64,000 nt of DNA from NCBI RefSeq assembly GCF_038561935.1, contig NZ_CP102770.1, positions 124,001-188,000 on the forward strand, written 5' to 3'. The DNA is from Myxococcus stipitatus. GTDB taxonomy: Bacteria > Myxococcota > Myxococcia > Myxococcales > Myxococcaceae. The position numbers and the translations under genes are program-made. Positions within the stretch are counted from its first letter, which is position 1. Every line of letters starts with the position of its first letter. This document shows positions 15,401 to 23,735 of the stretch, piece after piece. Below the pieces are notes generated by a model. That model was not told where the DNA came from. It saw only the letters and a program-made list of their open reading frames with translations, and made no database searches.

Positions 15401-17565
15401 GTTGCTGGAGAAGGCTGGTCGTCATGGGCACCTGGCTGCTGTTGGGTTGCTCAGTCCCGAGCCTTGATGACGTGAGAGCGGAGAGTCGGGGCTTCTCCAT
15501 CGAGGTCCATTACACGCCGAGCTTCAAGACGGGCTGCATCGAGTTCCAAGCCCAGGATGAGGCCAACGCGGCGAATGTCAGTGCACCGATGTTCCTTGCG
15601 GGTGAGGCGCTCAGATACAGGGAGCCACCGATGAGGTTGGGGCTCCTTCGGGGGTGGGATGATCTTCCGCACGACGTGCGCATCTCCGAGCGAGGAATGG
15701 AGCGGTGGGGCTCGAAGATCAGGGTGATGGTCACCGCATTCGAGCATGACTGCGAAGGCAAGGCGGTTGACCGGGCGGAGTTGGTCGTCGACGTGTCAGG
15801 CGGGAGGCGCAAGCCTTCGCAGTCGATGGTCCTCATGACGCCGGATGCGGACGGGGATGGGTATGTCGCCAGGGGAGAGGGGAACAAGGGCGGTACGGAT
15901 TGTGATGACACCGGCCCGAATGCGGCGAAGCGGTCTCCGGGCAACCTTGAGGTGTGCGACGAGGTCGACAACGACTGTGACGAAGCCGTGGACGAGGGCT
16001 TCGACAAAGTTTGGTACGCAGACAAGGACGACGATGGGGCGGTGCACGAGGGGGACACCAAGGTCCAGTGCACGATGCCAGAGAAGTACATTCGTTTGCC
16101 CCAGGGCAAACCCTTCGACTGCGATGATGCGGATAAGGACAACACCCCCGGAAAGCCCGAGGTCTGCGACGACAGGGACAATAACTGTGTCGCCGGTGCC
16201 GATGAGGGCTTCGCTGATAAGGGCAAGGCTTGTAATAATGACGTGTGCCTGGGGGTGAATGTTTGCAATCTTGAGACAATGACACTGATGTGCAGCGCGC
16301 AGCCGCCGCAGCTGTACTTCCCGGATATGGACAGGGACGGGGATGGCGACTGGGGGGCGGCAGCGACGAAGCTGTGCCCGGGCGAGAAGAGTCCTGCCGG
16401 TTATGTGGAGAATCGGCACACGGACTGTGACGAGGCAGACCCGACGACGTTTGGAGGGGCAGCGGAGCTGTGCGATGCCATCGACAACAACTGCGCCAAC
16501 GGGATTGCGGACGAGTCGGCCTTGTGCGGTGGCACGCTGAAGCAACTGACGGACTACTATGTAACGTCGAATAGTCGTGACTGGAACACGGTGTCGACGA
16601 AGGAAGGGGGGTATCCCGTATGGATTGCGGGGAACGGCGGCAAGCTGGCGGTAAAGCGAGAGGCCAATAAGAGGTTTGAAAGCTACAGCTTTGGAGATTT
16701 TTCGTCTCCGGTCCCTGGTGACGGGAGTCTTCCCGTCAACCCGAACAACTGTGGCAACCATGATTGGACGGCCTCGTGGGTGGACTCGCAAGGGCGAGTC
16801 TTCCTCGGAGCACGAAATGGGCGGATTGCTCTGCACAATGGTGCCTCGGACCACACTTGTGATGCAGCAACTACGCCTACCACGGCCGCTATTACAGGCA
16901 TTGTGGGCTTCGAGACGGATGGGCTGACGCGATATCTCTATCTGACGGACATTTCTGGGCGGCTCCTCAAGTGGACGTTGGGTGGCAGTCCGCCGGTGGA
17001 GATTCTGAATACCGCTGGAGGAAGTGTTGAGCTCCACGGCCTTCATGCCTTGCGAGAGGAGCTCCTCCTCTCGGTGGGTGGTGCGACGAACAGCAATCAG
17101 AACAGAGTCCGGTCCTACAATGGAGTGACGGGTGGAGGCACTGCCACGACCCATACAGCCACTTCCGACGATCCGTACGCCCTCGCGAAGGCTGTGTGGA
17201 TTGGGGAGGAGAACAAGGCGTGTGCGGTCGGAGATTCTGGGCTTGTGTGGCGTTGGGCTGGCGGGACGACATGGGACAGGGTGCCCGTGCCCGCGCCGAA
17301 TGCGACCTCGGACTTCACCAGCGTGGTGATGAGGTATGACCGGGCGAACCCGCAGCGCCCGGGGAACGAGCAGTGCTACATGGTGGATGCGCGCATGACC
17401 GGGAGGCTGCGGCGGTTGACGAAGTTCGGGTGGGCCAAGGAGCCGGTGATGCCGAGCACAGCGGAGGTGGCGCTGAAGGACCTTGCGCTGACCTCAACCC
17501 CAACAGGGATTGAGTTCTGGATCGTCGGGGAGAACGGTCGCGTCATCCATTATCCCGAACCATAG
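15397..17565 (+). CDS. MopE-like lipoprotein, copy 2 (three repeats)
   Basis: A 722-residue lipoprotein with lipobox LLGC (Cys18) followed by SVPSLDD, the post-lipobox signature of copies 2-5. Near residue 45 is Y-PSFKTGCIEF-AQDE. Three MopE-type units follow (VCDEVDNDCDEA, VCDDRDNNCVAG, LCDAIDNNCANG), then the C-terminal domain ending GRVIHYPEP. The start ATG overlaps the stop of the TPR partner by four bases. The N-terminal 375 residues differ clearly from copy 1, but the remaining ~345 are almost the same, in protein and in DNA, which points to a recent duplication or gene conversion limited to the 3' half. Predicted to be exported and lipid-anchored; ligand, if any, unknown, with a divalent or copper ion inferred from the MopE motifs. 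Confidence 0.85.
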   Translation: MSCWRRLVVMGTWLLLGCSVPSLDDVRAESRGFSIEVHYTPSFKTGCIEFQAQDEANAANVSAPMFLAGEALRYREPPMRLGLLRGWDDLPHDVRISERGMERWGSKIRVMVTAFEHDCEGKAVDRAELVVDVSGGRRKPSQSMVLMTPDADGDGYVARGEGNKGGTDCDDTGPNAAKRSPGNLEVCDEVDNDCDEAVDEGFDKVWYADKDDDGAVHEGDTKVQCTMPEKYIRLPQGKPFDCDDADKDNTPGKPEVCDDRDNNCVAGADEGFADKGKACNNDVCLGVNVCNLETMTLMCSAQPPQLYFPDMDRDGDGDWGAAATKLCPGEKSPAGYVENRHTDCDEADPTTFGGAAELCDAIDNNCANGIADESALCGGTLKQLTDYYVTSNSRDWNTVSTKEGGYPVWIAGNGGKLAVKREANKRFESYSFGDFSSPVPGDGSLPVNPNNCGNHDWTASWVDSQGRVFLGARNGRIALHNGASDHTCDAATTPTTAAITGIVGFETDGLTRYLYLTDISGRLLKWTLGGSPPVEILNTAGGSVELHGLHALREELLLSVGGATNSNQNRVRSYNGVTGGGTATTHTATSDDPYALAKAVWIGEENKACAVGDSGLVWRWAGGTTWDRVPVPAPNATSDFTSVVMRYDRANPQRPGNEQCYMVDARMTGRLRRLTKFGWAKEPVMPSTAEVALKDLALTSTPTGIEFWIVGENGRVIHYPEP
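16528..17565 (+). repeat. Long near-identical repeat, copy 2 of 2 (pairs with 13142-14179)
   Basis: Second copy of the 1038-base tract described at 13142. The match ends with the shared stop region; sequences beyond 14179 and 17565 are unrelated. Confidence 0.85.
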
Positions 17566-17626
17566 TGTATTTGCTCCAGGATATGGCGTGGGCCATGGAG
17601 AGCGGCTCCCATCGGGAGGGGCTTTG

Positions 17627-19357
17627 ATGCACCGCGTGAAGTTGTCGTTCGCGATTCTGGGGTTTCTCGCAGGATGTAGCGTGCCGAGCATGGAGGCGCT
17701 TGAGCGAGAGCGGCGCCTGTCTGTCGCCATCGACTACCCCTCCAGCTTCAAGAAGGGGTGCTTTCGCCTGGTGATCTGGGACGGCAACGACCGTTCGTTT
17801 CGCGAAGAGCAGACGTTCTCCGACCTCGCGCTCCGTGCCCCTCCCTTCACCTGGGACTTCTTTCGCACCGGGACGCTGGTCCAAGGGGGCCGACTCACCG
17901 TGACCGCACACGAGCAGTCCTGCGACGGAGCAATCGTCGACACCCAGGAGATCGAGTTCGGGGCTGGCCCGAGTGACGGGCTGCGGGTCGGCCTGGATAT
18001 CCCCGATGCGGATGCCGATGGTTTTGTTCCCGTCGCACATGGAGGCACGGACTGTGACGACACCCCCGGAGTCGGCGCAGCCGCCTATCCCGGGCATGAA
18101 GAACTCTGCGACTCCCTCGACAACGACTGCGATGGGACTCGCAACGAGGGCTTTCCCACCGCCTATCGTGACCTCGATGGGGACGGAGATGGAGATGCCG
18201 CCCACGCTGAGTGCGTCACCAACCCCCTTCCCTCGACGGGCTATGTGGCGAACAGCCGGGACTGCGATGACGTGGACCCTGATGTCCGCCCCCATGGATT
18301 GGAGGTCTGCGACGCCATCGACAACAACTGCGATGGCTTCGTGGACGAGGGCTGCCAAGGCTCACTGAAGGAGGTCACTCACCACCACCTCAAGGACACG
18401 CGAGGCGAGCTGAAGTGGCGAACGGTCTCCCAGGGGCCGAGTGGCTATCCCGTCTGGATTGCAGGCCGCGGTGGCGCGCTGGTGGTGCGGAAGAGCGCGA
18501 CGTCGAAGTTCGAGAGCTTCAGCTACAATCCGTCCCCCACTCCGCCGCAGGATGGAAGTCCTCCCGCCAGCGCGAACCACTGTGGCAATCACCATTGGCT
18601 GTCCTCCTGGGTGGACCCCAGGGGATATGTGTTTCTGGGTGGCGAAGCGGGAGCCGTTGCAGTCCATGATGGGGCGACATGCCTGTTCAGCGAAGCCCTG
18701 CCCGAAGGAGATGACGTGACGGGCGTTTCCGGACAGAAGCGCAACGACATCATCGAGGTTCACTTGGTGACGTCCTCGGGGCGCCTGTTCTCCTGGGAGA
18801 AATTCACCCCCGCGAGTCCCAAGCTCCCCTATGTGGACCATCCGCAGGGCTCCTCTCCCACCTCTTCGTATGCAGGTATCCATGTCTTCGGGGAGTCCCA
18901 GCTGTTGCTGGCCGCGAGCTCGCTGGAGGTGCCATCTCTACAACGCATCGTGGGATTTCTTCAGGACCACGACACCCCACGCATCTTCTCGTTGAGTCCC
19001 GATGCCAGGCAGGGCCGCGTGACCGCCATCTGGGCAAGCTCGCTCGCCTCGGCGTTCGCTGTGGGGGAGCAGGGGACTGTGTGGCGCGGGTCGGATACCT
19101 CGACCTGGACTCTGCTGCCGCCGACTCCAGAGGTCGCGACCCTCAACTTCAGCAGTGTCGCGGGACTGCCCACCGGACAGGCCTATGTCGTCGACAGCGG
19201 CGCGAAGGGTGCCCTGCGCCGGCTCACGCGTCTGGGCTGGGCCGCCCAGCCTCGACTGCCCGTCACTGACAGGCCTCTGCATGATGTCTCGGTGAGCTCG
19301 GAAAGAGACTTCTGGGTCGTCGGCGACGACCGCGTCTTCCACTACCCGGAGCCGTGA
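17627..19357 (+). CDS. MopE-like lipoprotein, copy 3 (two repeats)
   Basis: A 576-residue lipoprotein, the shortest of the family: lipobox LAGC (Cys17), SVPSMEA, then Y-SSFKKGCFRL, a diverged form of the family signature. It has two MopE-type units (LCDSLDNDCDGT, VCDAIDNNCDGF) with GTDCDD and RDCDD calcium-type turns, and the C-terminal domain with GYPVWIAG, GNHHWLSSWVDPRGYVFLG and a final RVFHYPEP. It starts 61 bases after copy 2 with GGGAGGGG before the ATG at 17627, so it probably belongs to the same transcript (TPR partner, copy 2, copy 3). It is the most diverged copy and uses C-ending codons more than copies 1 and 2. No TPR partner of its own. Confidence 0.83.
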   Translation: MHRVKLSFAILGFLAGCSVPSMEALERERRLSVAIDYPSSFKKGCFRLVIWDGNDRSFREEQTFSDLALRAPPFTWDFFRTGTLVQGGRLTVTAHEQSCDGAIVDTQEIEFGAGPSDGLRVGLDIPDADADGFVPVAHGGTDCDDTPGVGAAAYPGHEELCDSLDNDCDGTRNEGFPTAYRDLDGDGDGDAAHAECVTNPLPSTGYVANSRDCDDVDPDVRPHGLEVCDAIDNNCDGFVDEGCQGSLKEVTHHHLKDTRGELKWRTVSQGPSGYPVWIAGRGGALVVRKSATSKFESFSYNPSPTPPQDGSPPASANHCGNHHWLSSWVDPRGYVFLGGEAGAVAVHDGATCLFSEALPEGDDVTGVSGQKRNDIIEVHLVTSSGRLFSWEKFTPASPKLPYVDHPQGSSPTSSYAGIHVFGESQLLLAASSLEVPSLQRIVGFLQDHDTPRIFSLSPDARQGRVTAIWASSLASAFAVGEQGTVWRGSDTSTWTLLPPTPEVATLNFSSVAGLPTGQAYVVDSGAKGALRRLTRLGWAAQPRLPVTDRPLHDVSVSSERDFWVVGDDRVFHYPEP

Positions 19358-19668
19358 TTCTCCGGCCCCAGTAGTACCCATTCCCTGACCCGGTTCCACT
19401 CGAACCCAGACACGGGGCCTGCTGGGGACCTGGAGCATTCATCCTCCAGGCCCCGCTGTATCAAACCCCTTTGTGCTCCATCTTCACGCGGCAAGGTGGG
19501 TCGAGTCAGAGGACGAGGTGTGTCGTCATTGACCTGGCGATGATGCATCTTGCCGCCATCCCTTGATGCAGATGTGCTGGGACTGGAACGTGGTCTTCTG
19601 GACAGAAGTCGGAGGACTTGTCCTTATCGTCATGGTGGATTTTGTCTATGATTGCGGCGGGTCCAAGT
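19358..19668. other. Gap after lipoprotein copy 3 with one hairpin
   Basis: CCTGGAG (19429-19435) pairs with CTCCAGG (19444-19450) around an 8-base loop, a possible terminator. The bases just before 19668 resemble the upstream region of the intact TPR partner gene at 14561. I see no gene here. Confidence 0.45.
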
Positions 19669-20044
19669 CATGCCCGCGAGGGAATTCCTTGCGGGCATCG
19701 TCTACGCAGTTGAAGCCCAGTCGCCGCGAGTGGGGGCAAGGGAAGAACTCAGCGCGATGTCTCTGGGGCCGCTCGGCTCCACGAAGTGCTCGGCCCTGAG
19801 TGCTCTTCGGGTGGGGGGAATCACACGCAGATTCGTCTGTACCGAGAAACGGGGGCAATCCCTCCCCTGGCTGCATCGCTACATCATCCAGACAGACACG
19901 GACGTGGCGGACCCCTGGGCCGCGTGCCCGAGGGAATGGGCGCGAGCTCGGACGGCGGACGTGCGTCATCGGTGTGGCAAGGGGCGATGGGGACTCGATT
20001 CTTCGTGGAGCCTCCAGGGCTCCCGTGGCCGAGGGAGATGCACC
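19669..20044 (+). pseudogene. Decayed remnant of a TPR-partner gene upstream of lipoprotein copy 4
   Basis: By position this should be a TPR partner gene as seen before copies 2 and 5. The 5' ~50 bases align with the start of the gene at 14561 (TCCAAGTCATGCC, then TTGCGGGCATCGTCTAC against TTGCGGTCATCGTTTGC), but the ATG has become GGG and one base is missing after 19690. A middle stretch near 19877 keeps CATCATCCAG, matching the helix-coding region of the partners. The last ~70 bases align with the partner 3' end (ATTCTTCGTGGAGCC against GTTCTTCATGGAGCC). The remnant is about half the 800-840 bases of an intact partner, so internal sequence is lost. It has no open frame in partner register. 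The alignment was done by eye. Confidence 0.65.
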
Positions 20045-22806
20045 ATGAATCGTTGGAGGAGTCTGGCCGTCACGTGGCTGTGGATGCAGGGGGGCTGTTC
20101 CGTGCCGAGCCTCGAGGAACTCCGCTCGGACCGGAGCTCCACCGTCGAGCTCCACTACATCCCGAGCTTCAAGACAGGCTGCATCGTGATGCGTGCCCAG
20201 GATGAAGCCAGCCCCGCGAACACCCTGGAGGCGAATCCCATCCAGGGCGACGCCCTCCGCGAGCGGTCGTCACCGCTGACGGTGGGGGTCCTCCGCCACG
20301 AAGGGGAGCACGCGCCATTCGATATGGCCATCGTCTCGCGGAAGGGCTGGGGCCCGAGAATCAAGGTGACCCTCATCGCCCTCGAGCGAGACTGTGAGGG
20401 GCAGGAAGTGGACCGCGCGGAGATCTCCACCACACCCGGTGGTCAGTACTCGGTGAGCCTCATCACTCCTGATGAGGACGGAGACGGGTATGTCGCCCGG
20501 AGGGGTGAACGGGGGGGAACGGACTGTGAGGACATTGGCCCGAATGCGGCCAGGCGGTACCCGGGCAATGTCGAGGTGTGCGACGACATCGACAACAACT
20601 GTTCGGGGGCCGCGGACGAAGCGCTGGCGATGTGGGTGCTCTATCGGGATGTGGATGGAGATGGGGTCGGTGGTGCTGAGACGACCCAGCGCTGTGGGCA
20701 GGTGGCTGGTTATTCGACCCGGGGCGGGGACTGCGATGACGGGAACCGGCTGATAGGTCCCGACGCACCAGAGGCCTGTGACGGCATCGACAACAACTGC
20801 GCCGCTGGAATCGACGAGGGCTTCGACATGGCCTGGTACCGGGATGCCGACGGGGACGGCGCCGTGGATGAGGCCGCGCTCGTGGTCCAGTGCCAGCAGC
20901 CCGCCGGATACATCCACCGCCCTCCGAACCTGGCCTTCGACTGCCGTGACGACCAGCCGTTCAACACGCCGGGGAGGGTCGAGGCCTGTGACGACCTCGA
21001 CAACAACTATGACACGAGGGTGGACGAGGGGCTACTCGTGGAGTCCCTCTACCGGGATGTGGACGGCGATGGCGTGGGGCAGGGGGCCGCTGTCCAGCGC
21101 TGCCTGCCCGCGATGGGATTTTCGAGGCAGAGCGGAGACTGCGACGACAACAACGCGGCGGTGGCTCCGGGGATACCGGAGCTCTGCGACGAGGTCGACA
21201 ACAACTGCGTCGCCGGGGCGGACGAGGGCTTCGACAAGGCCTGGTACCGGGATGCGGATGGGGACGGAGCGGTGGATGGGAACACGCTCATGGTCCAGTG
21301 TCAGCAGCTCGCCGGCTTCATCCATCGTCCTCCGAACCTGGGCTTCGACTGCCATGACGACCAGCCGTTCAATACTCCCGGGAAGACCGAGGTCTGCGAC
21401 AACAGGGACAATGACTGCGACGGCGCCGCGGACAATGGGGTGGCGGGGAAGGGGGACGCGTGCACCACCCAGGGATGCTCGGGAACCTTGGTCTGCAACC
21501 TGGTGACGGAGACGCTGGTGTGCGGCGCGAAGCCTCCGAGGCTGTACTACCCGGATGCCGACCGGGATGGAGATGGGAATCCGAGCGCGCCCGCGGTGGA
21601 GGTCTGCGAAGGCCAGGCGATTCCGCACCAGTACGCGGACGGTCGGCACTCAGACTGTGATGAGGCGGACCCCGCGACATTCTCGGGCGCGCCGGAGTTG
21701 TGTGACTCCATCGACAACAACTGTCGGGACGGCGTGGACGAAGGAGCGGCATGTCATGGCTCGCTCAAGTGGGTGACGGACTTCCACCTGTCCTCCGCGA
21801 ACCAGCAGTGGAAGACGGTGTCGATGAGAGCGGGGGGATATCCGGTGTGGATTGCGGGGACCGGAGGAAAGTTGGTGGTGAAGAAGGGGCCCGGGCGGAA
21901 GTTCGAGAGCTTCAGCTATGGAGACCCTCACAATCCGGCACCGCCCGACGGAAGCCCTCCTCGCTACTCGAAGACCTGCGGCAACCACGATTGGACGGCC
22001 TCCTGGGTCGACTCGCAGGGCCGAGTGTTCCTCGGAGGGCGGGAGGGCTGGATTGCCTTGCACAACGGAGATCCAAACCTGGACTGCGGGCCTGGCGCGA
22101 CGCCTCCTCAGCCCGGCTTCGCCTGGTCCCACGACATCACGGGGATGGTGGGGTTCGAGGTGGGGACTCAGACGTACATCTACATCTCGGATGCAGGTGG
22201 CCGGCTCATCCGGTGGACGCTGGGAGGGGCTCCTCCCTTCACCATCTTGGTAGAGCCTTCCGCGGGGACCTTCCGCCATACCGGCCTCCATGGGTTGCGG
22301 GAGGAGTTCCTGCTCGCGTCGGGCGGCACCGTGGGGGTTCCGAGCGAGAGGGTTCGTGGCTTCAACGTGGTCTCGAAGGGAGGCGCGACCATCACGACTC
22401 AGCTTGCCACCGGGGGAGCCGGAACGATTACACGACAGCGGTGTGGATGGGCGCCGGGACCAAGGCGTGTGCCGCGGGAGACGAGGGGAGTGTCTGGCGT
22501 TGGAATGGGGTGTACACCTGGGCTCGGAGTCAGGTTCCCCTGCAGGATGGGATTGTCGACTTCACCAGCGTGGTGATGCGGTATGACAACACCAATCCCA
22601 TGAGCTCGGTGAACGAACAGTGCTACATGGTGGACTCGAGCTCGAGCGGCAGGCTGTGGCGCTGGACACCGTATGGCTGGGCCCGGAGCATCGTCATGCC
22701 GCCCTCCGCAACCGTGCCTCTCCACGACCTCGCGATGAGCCCCACCGGAAGCGAGTTCTGGATTGTGGGAGACGAAGGCCGCGTCTTCCACTACCCGGAG
22801 CCGTGA
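20045..22806 (+). pseudogene. MopE-like lipoprotein, copy 4 (six repeats), frameshifted near the 3' end
   Basis: The largest family member: lipobox GGC (Cys18), SVPSLEE, Y-PSFKTGCIVM, then six MopE-type units between residues ~140 and 560. One unit has lost its closing Cys (DNNYDT at about 21001-21015). The C-terminal domain is normal through about residue 790, but at a run of five G (22412-22416) the frame slips: the original frame ends at 22576 with 74 unrelated codons, while the family C-terminus (TAVWMGAGTKAC through FHYPEP) continues in the +1-shifted frame to 22806. One added G at the run restores the whole protein (about 920 residues). Without it an 843-residue product lacking the last ~125 family residues is expected (20045-22576). 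Either a real lesion or a homopolymer sequencing error. Start ATG at 20045 follows GAGGGAG. Confidence 0.82.
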
Positions 22807-22822
22807 CCCTTGACCCCATGGG

Positions 22823-22843
22823 GGCCCGGGCTTCTCCCGGGCC
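22823..22843 (+). terminator. Hairpin terminator after lipoprotein copy 4
   Basis: GGCCCGGG (22823-22830) pairs with CCCGGGCC (22836-22843) over a 5-base loop, 17 bases after the stop at 22806. A near-identical hairpin follows copy 5 at 25733-25753. Confidence 0.6.
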
Positions 22844-22934
22844 TCTTCCATCTCCTTCGGCCAACTCCCTCTTCGTGACAGGCCAAAGCAGTCTGGGTTC
22901 CCTGTGATGATGTTCTGCGCCTAGGCTTGGGGGT

Positions 22935-23735
22935 ATGTGCAATCCATGTCTCAGGGGGAAGCTTCTTGCGGTTGTCGTTTGCGTGGTCGTGGCGCTGCCG
23001 CCACGCGCGCACGGTGCCGAGGGAGACGTTCATCGCCAAATCACCGAGGCCGTTCGGCTCTACGAGGACCTTGAGTATGAGCTCGCGCTGGAGCGGTTGA
23101 AGCGCGCCAGCGGCTTGCCGCATGGCGCGAGCGAGGCGGTCTCCATCTCGCTGCTGCGCGGCATCATCCAGGCGGATATGGGCCGCTGGGACGCGGCTCG
23201 GCAGGACTTCCAGGCTGCGCTCCAGCATCAGTTGGACGTCCAACTGCCCTTGAGCGTCTCGCCCAAGGTGAGCCGAGAGTTCGAGGCCCAGCGGGCGAAG
23301 ATGCGTGCGACATTGGAGGCTGCCCCGGGGCGTACGGTGGAAGCTCGACCCGGCTTGATTCCGAGTCCCAACGTGGGTGGATCAACGGAGCCCTGGGCCC
23401 CTGATGCAACAGAGGGGGACCTGGCGAAAACCTCCGAGGGAGTCCGGATCGCCGGGCGACGTGTGCCGATGATGAGCTGGGTGCTGTTGGGGGTGGGAGT
23501 CGCGGCGAGTGGGACGGGGACGGTGTTCGGCCTGTCCTCCAGGAGCCAAATCGCGGATGCACGGTCCGCCATCACGGATGAGGAGTTGAAGTCCCATCAC
23601 TCGAGTGCCACGAGTAGCGCTCGGACGGCGAACCTCTTCTTCGGTGCGGCGGCAGCGGCAGTCGTGGGGGCGGTGGCGACGTGGTTCTTCATGGAGCCCG
23701 CTGAGGCGTCCGTGGCTGCTGGAGGCGCGCAATGA
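22935..23735 (+). CDS. TPR-like exported protein with C-terminal membrane hairpin, partner of MopE-like lipoprotein copy 5
   Basis: A 266-residue paralogue of the gene at 14561, alike throughout: signal peptide (MCNPCLRGKLLAVVVCVVVA, cleavage near RAHGAEG), TPR-like helices (AVRLYEDLEYELALERLKRA, RGIIQADMGRWDAARQD), a Pro-rich linker, then two hydrophobic stretches (SWVLLGVGVAASGTGTVFGL and LFFGAAAAAVVGAVATWFF) around a charged loop. Its last codons overlap the next gene by ATGA (23732-23735), the same coupling as at 15397. Conservation of both the sequence and the overlap in two places indicates a fixed two-gene unit. Possible job: periplasmic or membrane assembly factor for the lipoprotein; this is inference. 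Confidence 0.82.
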   Translation: MCNPCLRGKLLAVVVCVVVALPPRAHGAEGDVHRQITEAVRLYEDLEYELALERLKRASGLPHGASEAVSISLLRGIIQADMGRWDAARQDFQAALQHQLDVQLPLSVSPKVSREFEAQRAKMRATLEAAPGRTVEARPGLIPSPNVGGSTEPWAPDATEGDLAKTSEGVRIAGRRVPMMSWVLLGVGVAASGTGTVFGLSSRSQIADARSAITDEELKSHHSSATSSARTANLFFGAAAAAVVGAVATWFFMEPAEASVAAGGAQ

